NCBI RefSeq assembly: GCF_037977055.1
Contig: NZ_CP150274.1
Coordinates: 3,348,001-3,412,000, forward strand
Origin: Paenibacillus sp. FSL K6-1096
Lineage (GTDB): Bacteria; Bacillota; Bacilli; Paenibacillales; Paenibacillaceae
Direction: 5' to 3'
DNA: 64,000 bases
Made by a program: the position numbers and the translations under genes. Below the pieces are notes generated by a model. That model saw nothing but the letters and a program-made list of their open reading frames with translations, did no database searches and was not told where the DNA came from. How positions within the stretch are numbered: position 1 is the first letter of the stretch; every line of letters begins with the position of its first letter. Below are positions 44,159-52,363 of the stretch, one piece after another.

Positions 44159-45262
44159 ATGTCCGCGAATCTGACAGACAAGATTGCAGCGCTTCCTCTG
44201 ACGCCCGGCGTGTACCTGATGAAGGACAGCCTGGGCCATATCATCTATGTCGGCAAGGCGAAGCAGCTCAGGAAGCGGGTGCAGTCTTATTTTTATAATA
44301 ATAAGGGGCATTCGCCCAAGGTGAAGCAGCTTGTGAAGCATATCCGCGATCTCGACTACCGGCTGACCGATACGGAGCTGGAGGCCTTCATGCTGGAATG
44401 CCAGCTGATCAAAGAGCTGAAGCCGATGTATAACCGCAAAATGAAAAATCCGCTCGCCTACAGCTACATCTCCATCGTGGCTGCTGCGCCCTACCGGCAG
44501 ATTGAGGTCGGCTATGAGCCGAATCCGGCGGCGGGCAGTCTGGTCTATGGCCCTTATACCAGCCGGAGTACGGTGGAACGGGCGGTGCTGGGCATCAAGG
44601 AATCGCAGCGGATTCTCTGCGGCAGCCCCCATTCGCGCGGCTCGCGTTGCCTGAACTACTCGCTGGGTCTATGTATGGGGATGTGCGGCGGCAGTGCGGA
44701 AGCCATAGCGCATTATGAGGCGGTCGTAGAGGAGATCATCTGTCTCTTGGAGGGCAGGGATAACAGGATTGTGCCCGGTCTGGAAGCCCGGATGGAGGAG
44801 GCTGCGCTGCGGTTCGACTTCGAGACCGCCGCCAAAATTCGCGACACCCTCGGAGCGGTCCGCTCGCTGCTGCAAAAGGAGCAGGTAATCGAATTCACCG
44901 GGGAGAACAAGAATATTATCGTACTGGAGCCGGTGGACGGGCAGTCGCACAAGCTGATCCTCATCAAGGGCAGCGTCATTCTCCACCGCACGCGGCTGGC
45001 CACGGAAGCGCTGCGTGAGGAGCAGCTCACCGGGACGATCGCTGCGGCCGCCCGGGAGGTCTTCCGCGGCAGCAGCCAGGCCGCAGCTGCGGAAGAGATC
45101 AGCCGCCACAAAATCGACGAGGCGCAGATCATCTACAGCTACCTGAAGAGCAGCTCCGGCCACTATCTGCTCGTCCCGCCGGAGTGGCTGGCGGATGAGG
45201 GCAGCGCGGAGCTGGAGGACGGGATTGGGGAATTGGTACAGTCTGCTGTGCTGGAGCTGTAG
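44159..45262 (+). CDS. Short UvrC-like (Cho-type) GIY-YIG endonuclease
   Basis: 367 residues. The N-terminal GIY-YIG nuclease is canonical (PGVYLMKDSLGHIIYVGKAK, then the Glu in TELEAFMLECQLI). A UvrC-like cysteine motif follows (C-GSPHSRGSR-C...GLCMGMC), the four positions that hold a 4Fe-4S cluster in UvrC. A UVR motif lies at about 205-240 (ARMEEAALRFDFETAAKIRDTL). The RNase-H-like 5' nuclease and helix-hairpin-helix domains of full UvrC are absent. E. coli Cho has the same reduced plan and makes only the 3' incision. ATG 44159 follows CGGAGGCGG. It ends 2 bp from the convergent 45265 gene. Confidence 0.88.
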   Translation: MSANLTDKIAALPLTPGVYLMKDSLGHIIYVGKAKQLRKRVQSYFYNNKGHSPKVKQLVKHIRDLDYRLTDTELEAFMLECQLIKELKPMYNRKMKNPLAYSYISIVAAAPYRQIEVGYEPNPAAGSLVYGPYTSRSTVERAVLGIKESQRILCGSPHSRGSRCLNYSLGLCMGMCGGSAEAIAHYEAVVEEIICLLEGRDNRIVPGLEARMEEAALRFDFETAAKIRDTLGAVRSLLQKEQVIEFTGENKNIIVLEPVDGQSHKLILIKGSVILHRTRLATEALREEQLTGTIAAAAREVFRGSSQAAAAEEISRHKIDEAQIIYSYLKSSSGHYLLVPPEWLADEGSAELEDGIGELVQSAVLEL

Positions 45263-45264
45263 CT

Positions 45265-46500
45265 TCAATACACCGCCTGCGGCGCAAACTGCCCGGTGCC
45301 TTTTAACGTATAGTCGTAGAACTTAAGAATTAACTCATTCATCGTCTCAATGCAGTAATACTTATCGATATCCGCCTGCCCGTTCTGGAGGATATTCGCA
45401 AGGATCGGGGAGAACAGCGGCAGATCGGTCAGGCTTAAGTGCTTGGCTCCCTGAAAATGAACGGTATACGCATCCTTGAAGTTCGGATTTTCCGTGTTAT
45501 TCGCTGCGTAAGCCGAGTTCTTTCCGAGCTGTCTCCACACATCGTCCGTATATATGTTCAGCAGCGGAACGCGGTAGGGCTGATCTTTGGCCGCCAGATC
45601 ATTCATCTTCCGGTCATACACCAGCTCGGTGAAGAACGGGGCATCCAGATTCACAACAGCATCTACATCGCTGCGCTCCCGGCCAAGCGCCACACCTGCC
45701 GCACCGCCCATCGAGTGGCCGATTACGCCAATATGCTCCGTATCAATCAGCCGGTACACGGGGTTCTGGTTGCCTGCGGCTTTCTCCAGGATATGATCGA
45801 TGACCAGATTCATATCGCCGGCCCGCAGCTTCATCCATTTACGCGTAAGGCCGTACAGCTCTTCCACGGTATACACCCCGTCTTTGTTGGAATCGTTAAC
45901 CTCCCGCATATACTCTGCACTAATTGTAGTGATCTTCCCGTCCACGCCCTGTGTATAAAAGGAATGATAGGGATGATCGATGGATACCACAACATAGCCG
46001 TGACTGGCCAGCTCCGTGAAGGTGGAAGCGTTGCTCTCCCTGATGCCGAAGGCACCATGAGAAAAGACGATCAGCGGAAACTTGCCCTCCGCATGGCCCG
46101 GATACCAGAATTCCACATTCACCCTTCGGCGCTCCCCCGTATCTGTAAATTTCTCCACCCGGTTAGGGTCCGTATAGGTGTATACTGCCGTTCTGACCTC
46201 ATACTCTCCGGTCACTTCAGGAGCGCGGTGCTGCGGGAACAGAATGGGCGGGATAAGTGCGATCAGCAGCGCCACAGCGGTTAGCATTATTTTCAATATT
46301 CGGATTGAACGCTTGGATCGTCTGCCGCCCGTCTTCTTGCGGATCAGATCCATTGAACCTTTCAGCGCAAAAATAAACAGCAATGCCGCCAGCAGCACCC
46401 AGCGGAAGCCCCACTCAATCACGGGGGACAGTGTGAATATGAGGAATAAGATAAACAGGGTGATTCTAATCCAGCTTATGAGCTTGATACGGCTATACAT
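45265..46500 (-). CDS. Membrane-anchored alpha/beta hydrolase (PAF-acetylhydrolase/chlorophyllase-like)
   Basis: 411 residues. Three N-terminal hydrophobic segments (about 10-85) precede an exported or peripheral alpha/beta-hydrolase. The nucleophile is the Ser of GHSMGGAAG; an oxyanion motif FSHGAFG and a late His in GAKHLSLTD complete the expected triad. The arrangement resembles dienelactone-hydrolase/PAF-acetylhydrolase relatives. ATG 46500 follows AAAGGAG. Substrate unknown; a lipid or ester hydrolase is inferred. Convergent with the Cho-like gene, 2 bp apart, without a visible terminator. Confidence 0.8.
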   Translation of the reverse strand: MYSRIKLISWIRITLFILFLIFTLSPVIEWGFRWVLLAALLFIFALKGSMDLIRKKTGGRRSKRSIRILKIMLTAVALLIALIPPILFPQHRAPEVTGEYEVRTAVYTYTDPNRVEKFTDTGERRRVNVEFWYPGHAEGKFPLIVFSHGAFGIRESNASTFTELASHGYVVVSIDHPYHSFYTQGVDGKITTISAEYMREVNDSNKDGVYTVEELYGLTRKWMKLRAGDMNLVIDHILEKAAGNQNPVYRLIDTEHIGVIGHSMGGAAGVALGRERSDVDAVVNLDAPFFTELVYDRKMNDLAAKDQPYRVPLLNIYTDDVWRQLGKNSAYAANNTENPNFKDAYTVHFQGAKHLSLTDLPLFSPILANILQNGQADIDKYYCIETMNELILKFYDYTLKGTGQFAPQAVY

Positions 46501-46603
46501 AGGGATTCTCCTTTTCGCGTTAATTCATGAACTCATCATAAAAAACGGCGAAAAGGCTGTATACCGATTTACGGTAAGCTGTAGCTACAGCGCAATAAGA
46601 TGC

Positions 46604-46626
46604 AAAAATAACCCCGCTAGGCGGGG
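46604..46626 (-). terminator. Terminator of the LytTR-DUF3021 operon
   Basis: Read leftward, CCCCGC and GCGGGG pair around CTA and are followed by TTATTTTT, just after the stop at 46630. Confidence 0.82.
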
Positions 46627-46629
46627 GGC

Positions 46630-47064
46630 TTACTCGCAGGTCTCCTGCTTCACCGCCTTCAGCCGCTCATTAATCTGCTCCGCTTCCTTCTTATCCTTCT
46701 CATAGGACAGCAGACGGACAATGGCATATACGATAGCAATCTGCAAGGCAAGCAGGAGTGCAGCGGACACACTGGCTACAACTCCGATCAGGCTGGCAAG
46801 GGCGATCAACAGAAGCTCCAGCAGGAGAAAATGAATACCGATTCTAACACGCATCGCCTGCTCGCTTACCCCGTCAGGAGCGTACAACATCAAGCCTGTC
46901 AATGCACCAAGCAGGGAGAAGCCCATAATCGTATAGATGGACATCAGATCAAAGGCGAGTTCCGGCATGTAAATCTGCCGCAGCACCGTAATGATTATGA
47001 TAATGGATGCGAAGATAACCAGAAAATCGCGGATGATGTCTTTGGCAACCTCAGAACGCTTCAT
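46630..47064 (-). CDS. DUF3021 family membrane protein
   Basis: 144 residues with four hydrophobic helices (about 12-30, 40-60, 70-92, 97-117) and a charged C-terminal tail. This is the DUF3021 pattern, a family nearly always encoded next to a LytTR regulator and thought to modulate it at the membrane. ATG 47064 follows AAAGGGGG, 14 bp after the LytTR stop. Both genes likely form one operon. Confidence 0.85.
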   Translation of the reverse strand: MKRSEVAKDIIRDFLVIFASIIIIITVLRQIYMPELAFDLMSIYTIMGFSLLGALTGLMLYAPDGVSEQAMRVRIGIHFLLLELLLIALASLIGVVASVSAALLLALQIAIVYAIVRLLSYEKDKKEAEQINERLKAVKQETCE

Positions 47065-47078
47065 GCTGTAATCCCCCT

Positions 47079-47516
47079 TTATAATCCAAGTCTTTGTTTC
47101 AGTACGGGCACATACTGTCTTGAAATGACTACACGTTCCCCGTTATCCAGCAGTGCTGTGAACCGGCCGCTGAGGGAGGGGCGCACGCTCTCGATCTTGG
47201 CGATATTCAGAATCGTGGATTTGGAGGCGCGAAAACAGTTCTTGTCTCTGCACAGCTCCTCCAGCTCATACAGCTTCTGCTTCACTTCATACACCTGGTT
47301 CTCGCTGTAGACGAATACTTTGCCGTCCACGGCCTCGAAATAGTAGACGTTACTGAGCTTGATGCGGCTGACCTGCTCTTCCTGAACTCCCAGGAGGACA
47401 AGGGTCTCTGCCTTAAGCTTATGTACAATCTCACTGATCTCTTCAGTGGTTTCATAACATCTGATGATGATTTCCTCTTGCTGTTCCCTGCTGATGTGCT
47501 CGATGGATATTCGGAT
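47079..47516 (-). CDS. LytTR DNA-binding regulator with no canonical start codon
   Basis: The frame is open for about 145 codons. The C-terminal part is a LytTR domain (RIKLSNVYYFEAVDGKVFVYSENQV, later FRASKSTILNIAKIES and the terminal VVISRQYVPVLKQRL), and the N-terminal part (IEHISREQQEEIIIRC...) has the usual length of DUF3021-linked LytTR proteins. But no ATG, GTG or TTG exists upstream of the domain; the first GTG, at 47330, is inside it. A very good ribosome site, AGGTGATCC, sits directly before ATC (47516), with ATA two codons later. Either a non-canonical start is used or the start has been lost. Coordinates use ATC 47516. Confidence 0.65.
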   Translation of the reverse strand: MRISIEHISREQQEEIIIRCYETTEEISEIVHKLKAETLVLLGVQEEQVSRIKLSNVYYFEAVDGKVFVYSENQVYEVKQKLYELEELCRDKNCFRASKSTILNIAKIESVRPSLSGRFTALLDNGERVVISRQYVPVLKQRLGL

Positions 47517-47610
47517 AGGATCACCTGCGATAATTCAGATTTGAAGGTCTGTACCTAGTTCATGTTCATGATAAGGGAATGGCTCTTACGCGGCAAGCAG
47601 ACCGCCACGC

Positions 47611-47650
47611 AAAAGGCTGTCCTCCGGTTGGAGCGGTCGGACAGCCTTTT
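47611..47650. terminator. Bidirectional terminator-like hairpin
   Basis: AAAAGGCTGTCC and GGACAGCCTTTT are perfect 12-base arms around a 16-base loop. It has A-runs and T-runs on both sides, so it can work either way. It separates the repeat array at 47717 from the LytTR gene. Confidence 0.75.
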
Positions 47651-47716
47651 AAACAGATAGCCAGGATTATTGTGCCTGACAGTCTTTACTTGTGCTCATT
47701 TGCCTCCGCTGCGCCG

Positions 47717-47940
47717 AATGTGTTCGGTTTTTCAATTACATTCGGCCTACTCACCTCCCGCCGGCCCATTGTGATCGGTTTTTCGATTACATCCGGCTCA
47801 CTCGCCTCCCACTGACCAATTGTGTTCGGTTTTTCGATTACATTCGGCCCACAAGCCCACGCAACGCCAAATGTATTCGGTTTTTCAATTACATCCGGCT
47901 CACTCGCCTCCCACTGACTAATTGTGTTCATTTTTTCGCA
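47717..47940 (+). repeat. Second array of 51-bp repeats (family A), 5 copies
   Basis: Units start at 47717, 47768, 47819, 47870 and 47921, again exactly 51 bases apart. The opening core ATTGTGTTCGGTTTTTCGAT is shared with the 32728 array, but the second half differs (ACATCCGGCTCACTCGCCTC or CATTCGGCCCACAAGCC). The fifth unit runs into a terminator. Same orientation as the other loci. The rest of the gap 47517-48025 holds only the two terminators. Confidence 0.93.
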
Positions 47941-47941
47941 C

Positions 47942-47992
47942 AAAAAAGGCCGCCCCCTTCCCGGTTGTCGAAACAACCGGTAAGGGACAGCC
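47942..47992 (-). terminator. Terminator of the NmrA/QorB-like gene
   Basis: Read leftward, CCGGTTG and CAACCGG pair around TTTCGA, extended by CCCTT/AAGGG and GGCTG-type flanks, then TTTTTT. It abuts the last unit of the repeat array. Confidence 0.82.
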
Positions 47993-48025
47993 TCTCGCTC
48001 AGCCAGCAGCAATAGCCCTAGCGCA

Positions 48026-48880
48026 TTAGCCCAGCAACGCGCGCACGCCTTCGCGGATCGGGGTCTGCGGGCGGTTCAGCAGCTTCGCCAGGTCGCCGCT
48101 CTCGATGTCCAGCGCGCCATCGCGGATGGCTCCCTGAATGGCTACGACGATCGGCAGCGCCGCTTCCGGTACGCCGGCCTCGCCCATAACCTTCGCGTAG
48201 GTGGCATCATCCACCTGCTGTACGGGTACCTCGCGGCCAAGAACCTCGCCGACTACGGCAGCCAGCTCCGCCTGAGTGAGCGGAGTGCCGGACAGCTCGT
48301 AGATGACGCTCTCACGGCTCTCGCCGGCCAGAACAGCGGCCGCCGCTTCAGCATAATCGCCGCGTGTAGCCCAGCCTACCTTACCGTCGCCCGCCGAGGT
48401 CAGCCATGGCGCGCCGGCCTTGGCAGCCTGGATGGAGCCGGCTTCGTTCTCCAGGTACCAGTTGTTGCGCAGGAAGGCATACGGAATGCCGGATTCACGG
48501 ATGAACTCTTCCGTAGCGCGGTGTACCGGCGCCAGGAACAGGGAGCTGTTGTCGGCATCGCCCACACTCGTATAGACAATGAAGCCAACACCTGCGCGGA
48601 CTGCGGCATCGACAGCCGCCTTATGCTGGCGGATGCGGGTCTCATTGTCGCCGTCAGCCGAGACGATCAGCAGGCGCTCCACTCCGGCAAAAGCGCTATC
48701 CAGCGTCTCCGGCTGATCGAAATCGCCATGGCGGACATCTACGCCGCGTGCTTTCAATGCTTCCGCCTTTTCCGGATTTCTGACACTGGCTACAATACTC
48801 TCAGCCGGTATTGTCTTCAGCAGAGTCTCTGCGACAATGGAACCAAATTGACCTGTTGCTCCTGTTAATCCAATCTTCAT
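48026..48880 (-). CDS. NmrA/QorB-like NAD(P)-binding oxidoreductase
   Basis: 284 residues. Atypical short-chain dehydrogenase with MKIGLTGATGQFG at the N-terminus (GxTGxxG nucleotide motif), then FIVYTSVGDAD and FLRNNWYLEN, as in the quinone oxidoreductase QorB and related NmrA proteins. The typical YxxxK is not evident at its normal place, as in NmrA relatives. It reduces quinones with NADPH in E. coli; here that is by homology. It is 130 bp from another NAD(P)H oxidoreductase gene on the same strand and may share its MarR control. Confidence 0.85.
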   Translation of the reverse strand: MKIGLTGATGQFGSIVAETLLKTIPAESIVASVRNPEKAEALKARGVDVRHGDFDQPETLDSAFAGVERLLIVSADGDNETRIRQHKAAVDAAVRAGVGFIVYTSVGDADNSSLFLAPVHRATEEFIRESGIPYAFLRNNWYLENEAGSIQAAKAGAPWLTSAGDGKVGWATRGDYAEAAAAVLAGESRESVIYELSGTPLTQAELAAVVGEVLGREVPVQQVDDATYAKVMGEAGVPEAALPIVVAIQGAIRDGALDIESGDLAKLLNRPQTPIREGVRALLG

Positions 48881-49010
48881 TCTTCATTCCTCCATTTGGG
48901 TTGTAGTATTTCAATTCCGGCTATCAAAGCTCACGTTGACAGCGGTAATCATCATTCATGTAACCATTGTAGTTACAAGTTGGCAGGATGTCAAATCAAT
49001 TGTGCAAAAT

Positions 49011-49595
49011 TCACCCAACCGTCTTGAAATAACGGTAGATCTGCTCCAGCTTCTTGCTCTGCTTCCCCTTCTTGCTCTCCATGCTGCCGAATTCGAAGAA
49101 CTTCACCTTACGGATTCCGACGAAGTTGAACAACGCTTTGCGCATCAGTATTTTATGCGAATTACCCAGCCAGAGCAGCGGATAATGCGCCGGCCCCTTC
49201 ATGCTTGAGATGCAGACGACCCGCTTCCCCTTAAGCAGTCCCTCCGGCAGCAGACCGCCCTTGTCCCGGTAGGCGAAGCCCGATGCGAACATCCGGTCAA
49301 TGTAGCCCATCAGCATGGCGGGCGGTCTGCCCCACCAGATCGGATAGACCAGGACAATCTGATCTGCCCACAGCAGTTGCTCCCGGTACTCCGCCAGCTC
49401 CGGTTCACGGTACATATCGCGTCTGCGCCGATTCTCATTGAACACCAGCACCGGATCGAATCCGGCTTCGTACAAGTCCAGCACCTTGACTTCACCAATC
49501 TTGTCATTCTCCCTGCTGCCGCGCAGCACCTCCTGCAGGAAGGCATAGCTCAGGCTGTTATGGTTCGGATGAGTATAGATCACAAGTGTATTCAT
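49011..49595 (-). CDS. Flavodoxin-fold NAD(P)H dehydrogenase (quinone) family protein
   Basis: 194 residues. The start TLVIYTHPNHNSLSYAFLQEV and the later LLWADQIVLVYPIWWGRPPAML identify the NQO/MdaB-type FMN reductase fold; the second motif holds the isoalloxazine. It would reduce quinones or similar electrophiles by two electrons. It is divergent from a MarR gene, and two operator-like sites lie between them. Together with the QorB-like gene downstream this suggests a quinone or electrophile detoxification unit. Confidence 0.88.
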   Translation of the reverse strand: MNTLVIYTHPNHNSLSYAFLQEVLRGSRENDKIGEVKVLDLYEAGFDPVLVFNENRRRRDMYREPELAEYREQLLWADQIVLVYPIWWGRPPAMLMGYIDRMFASGFAYRDKGGLLPEGLLKGKRVVCISSMKGPAHYPLLWLGNSHKILMRKALFNFVGIRKVKFFEFGSMESKKGKQSKKLEQIYRYFKTVG

Positions 49596-49614
49596 CAGTG
49601 GTATTCCCCTTTAG

Positions 49615-49672
49615 TTGTCATTTGATAACAAAAACATAGCACAGGCACAAAATACTTGTCAAATGATAATTG
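49615..49672. promoter_or_regulatory. Two operator-like sites between oxidoreductase and MarR gene
   Basis: TTGTCATTTGATAACAA (49615-49631) and TTGTCAAATGATAATTG (49656-49672) share TTGTCA-N3-GATAA with dyad character (TTGT...ACAA), 41 bp apart; a half site TTGATAATTAA follows at 49677. They cover the divergent promoters. Confidence 0.72.
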
Positions 49673-49716
49673 TTTTTTGATAATTAATCTGATATTGTGA
49701 CCTCTGAGGTGATCTT

Positions 49717-50151
49717 GTGGACAACAACCCGCTTTTCCGGAAATTCATAGCCTTCACTGCTTCTGTCCATCAAATAACAAATGATATTACCAAAGATGTG
49801 AATTCAGACGGCTTAACGCCGCTGCAATATAAGATTATTGAATACATCGCAGTCAGCCAGCCTGTAACCCTCAGCGAGATCAGCGACTGCATGAACATCT
49901 CGATGCCGAATACGAGCCGTGAACTGAGGAAGCTCAGCGAAAAAGGTCTCTGCACCCGCATCACCGATCCCGCTGACCGCCGCAAGCAGGAGATTACCCT
50001 CTCTGCCGCAGGCGAGGCACTGATGAATGAGGCATTCTCGCAGATTGCCGTCCGGTTCGAGCAGCGCATTGCGGCCCTGAGCGCCGAGGAACGCAAAGAG
50101 ACCGAGCGGGCGCTCGATCTCTTGCAGCAGAAGGTATTTTATTTGAGCTGA
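49717..50151 (+). CDS. MarR family transcriptional regulator
   Basis: 144 residues from GTG 49717, after GAGGTGATCTT. Winged helix with VTLSEISDCMNISMPNTSRELRKLSEKGLCTRITDPADRRKQEI, including the DPxDRR wing. No Cys is found in the N-terminal third, but one lies in SDCMNI, next to the recognition helix, so a thiol switch is conceivable though not the classical position. It is divergent from the NQO-like gene and likely represses it. Confidence 0.9.
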   Translation: MDNNPLFRKFIAFTASVHQITNDITKDVNSDGLTPLQYKIIEYIAVSQPVTLSEISDCMNISMPNTSRELRKLSEKGLCTRITDPADRRKQEITLSAAGEALMNEAFSQIAVRFEQRIAALSAEERKETERALDLLQQKVFYLS

Positions 50152-50179
50152 GGGTACGTCTTATCCCATACATGAGCGG

Positions 50180-51601
50180 TTATTTCACAGCAACGCCTTC
50201 CGCCGCAATCTCCGCAGGGACCTCTTCCTTCCGTCGGATGAAGAATGACAGGATCAGGGCAACCACTGCGGCTCCTGTGGTGACCATAGAAGCGACATTC
50301 ATTCCATGAATTAAGCTATGGACATCGCCCGTCTGCTTCAGGCCGCCGCCGCTGTAGGTCATAATCGTCACAAGCAGCGCTGTCCCGATGGAACCGGCGA
50401 CCGTCCGCAGCGTAGTGTTCACGGGAATGCCGTGGCGGATTAGAGCCGGCGGCAGGGAATTCATTCCACTGGTGACGACGGGCAGCAGGGTCAGGCTGAC
50501 ACCGACCATCCGCAGGGAGTAGCCTACCATCAGGAACGTATAGGACGTATGCTCCGTCAGATTGGAGAACAACAGTGCAGAGATGACCGTCAGGCTGATT
50601 CCGGTGATTACCATCGTTCTGGCACCTATTTTGTCAAAAATCTTCCCCGCGATAGGGGACATAATACAGATCAGAATCGCACCGGGAAGCAGCATCAGAC
50701 CCGACTTCAGCGCGGAATAGCCAAGCATGGTCTGCATATAGAGCGGCAGCAGGAGCTGTGCGCTCAGCATGATAATCATCAGGATCATACTGATTACAGT
50801 AGCCAGGGTAAAAGAGGGACTGGTGAACACCCGCAGCTCCAGCAGCGGATTCTCCATCGTCAACTGCCGCCACACGAACAGGCAGAGCGCGATGAACCCG
50901 ACCGCGAGGGAGATCAGCACCTCCGTGCTTCCCCATCCTTGGCTGCCGGAGACACTGAATCCGTACAGCACACCGCCAAAGCCGAGCGAGGATAATGTCA
51001 TGGAGAGTGCGTCGGCCTTACTTTTTACCTGTGGTGTCACGTTCTTCACCAGAAATAGTCCAAGCATCGTGAGCAGCAGCGAGCAAGGAGCCAGAATATA
51101 GAACAATAAGCGCCAGGAATGATCCTCCACGAGCCAGCCGTTCAGCACAGGCCCGATCGCCGGAGCGAAGTTAATCGCCAGACCGATCAGCCCCATCGTG
51201 AACCCGCGCCGGGCAACCGGGATCAGAATGAACGTCAGGGTCTGCACCAGAGGGAGCATAATGCCCACTCCGACCGCCTGGATGATCCGTCCCGTAAGCA
51301 ACAGACCGAAGCCGGGGGAAACCGCACACAGAAGCGTCCCCGCAGTCAGCATCCCCATCGCAAAGACGAATACCTGCTTCGTCGTGAAGCGCTGAATAAG
51401 ATAAGCTGTAATCGGAACCACAATCCCCGTAACCAGTGCAAAAGCGGTCGTTAACCACTGCACAGTGCTCGCAGACAACCGGAACTCACCCATAATGTTC
51501 GGCAGCGCCGTATTCAGCGAGGATTGATTCAATAGCCCCGCCATCGTCCCGATAATTAGTATAGCCATGATAAGAATAGTGCCTTTAGGTGCCTTCTCCA
51601 T
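50180..51601 (-). CDS. DHA2-type MFS multidrug exporter (LmrB/EmrB-like)
   Basis: 473 residues with 14 hydrophobic segments. The first helix shows NQSSLNTALPNIMGEFRLSASTVQWLTTAF, typical of the DHA2 group, and motif C-like INFAPAIGPVLNGWLVEDHSWR follows in helix 5. ATG 51601 comes after AGGAGGAAC. A TetR gene lies 71 bp upstream on the same strand, and both have related palindromes at their promoters. Substrate unknown. Confidence 0.92.
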   Translation of the reverse strand: MEKAPKGTILIMAILIIGTMAGLLNQSSLNTALPNIMGEFRLSASTVQWLTTAFALVTGIVVPITAYLIQRFTTKQVFVFAMGMLTAGTLLCAVSPGFGLLLTGRIIQAVGVGIMLPLVQTLTFILIPVARRGFTMGLIGLAINFAPAIGPVLNGWLVEDHSWRLLFYILAPCSLLLTMLGLFLVKNVTPQVKSKADALSMTLSSLGFGGVLYGFSVSGSQGWGSTEVLISLAVGFIALCLFVWRQLTMENPLLELRVFTSPSFTLATVISMILMIIMLSAQLLLPLYMQTMLGYSALKSGLMLLPGAILICIMSPIAGKIFDKIGARTMVITGISLTVISALLFSNLTEHTSYTFLMVGYSLRMVGVSLTLLPVVTSGMNSLPPALIRHGIPVNTTLRTVAGSIGTALLVTIMTYSGGGLKQTGDVHSLIHGMNVASMVTTGAAVVALILSFFIRRKEEVPAEIAAEGVAVK

Positions 51602-51633
51602 TTCTGTTCCTCCTCTATCTGCACTTTTAAATC

Positions 51634-51647
51634 TAACTAGTTGTTTA
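51634..51647. promoter_or_regulatory. TetR operator-like palindrome before the exporter
   Basis: TAACTAGTTGTTTA, followed by TAT, resembles TAACTAACTGGTTA plus TAT upstream of the TetR gene (52364). It lies 33 bp before the exporter start. Confidence 0.62.
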
Positions 51648-51672
51648 TATTTGTCTTTAAAAAAAACCGCCC

Positions 51673-52353
51673 CTACAATAAAGACGGCTCCATAACGCCA
51701 TGGATAATAAACTGCACGATCTGCCGTGTAGTCTGCTCTCTAATCTGCGGAGAGTCCAGACTGCCGGACAAGTGCTCAAACCTTGAAGACGACTGCAGTG
51801 TCATAGCAATTACGTTCACGATCAGCATCGGAAAGAGCGCGGGGTCCAGATCCCGGCGGAGAATTCCGTTCCTCTGGGCGGCCAGAGCAATCTCATGCAT
51901 CTGAGGGTCATCATCCGGACGATAGGGAATCTGATTCCAGATCTTCCAGCCCTCTGCAGCTTCCCAGAACAGGATTCTCAGGTAACTCCGGTGCTCCAGC
52001 AGGAAGGAGACCGTCTGACGGGTCCAGTACTCCACGAAATTTTTGAATGCGGACGGGTCCTTGAGCAGCTGCTCATCCTTCAGCAATTCGCTGATGAACG
52101 AGCCGGTGATCTGTTCGCTAATCTGGTCAGCCCGCTTGACCACTTCCGTGTACAACCCTAATTTGTCGCCGTAATATTGGTAGATCAGGCTTTTGTTATA
52201 CCCGGAAGCCTTCGCAATGGCATCAATTCGTGCCGCTGAGAAGCCGGACTCGGCAAAGATCTCCTCGGCTGCATCCAGGATAACGCCCCGGGTCCGGGCG
52301 GCATCGTAGATTTTGGCGCTGCGTTTGTTCCCTGTTGTGGTTATGAGTTGCAC
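51673..52353 (-). CDS. TetR family transcriptional regulator
   Basis: 226 residues if started at GTG 52353. The helix-turn-helix is VILDAAEEIFAESGFSAARIDAIAKASGYNKSLIYQYYGDK. The ligand domain is helical with a Trp-rich part (RILFWEAAEGWKIWNQ). The start is odd: AAGGAGG overlaps the GTG itself, while an ATA codon (52344) sits 8 bases downstream of the site, at ideal spacing, and no ATG is available. A T-run and weak hairpin (51657-51687) overlap the 3' end. It likely controls itself and the exporter downstream. Confidence 0.85.
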   Translation of the reverse strand: MQLITTTGNKRSAKIYDAARTRGVILDAAEEIFAESGFSAARIDAIAKASGYNKSLIYQYYGDKLGLYTEVVKRADQISEQITGSFISELLKDEQLLKDPSAFKNFVEYWTRQTVSFLLEHRSYLRILFWEAAEGWKIWNQIPYRPDDDPQMHEIALAAQRNGILRRDLDPALFPMLIVNVIAMTLQSSSRFEHLSGSLDSPQIREQTTRQIVQFIIHGVMEPSLL

Positions 52354-52363
52354 CTCCTTTTTC

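Noticed and set aside
47686-48015. Open frames on both strands across the 47717 array
   Set aside because: Same cause as at 32728; they also run through a strong terminator and have no start signal.
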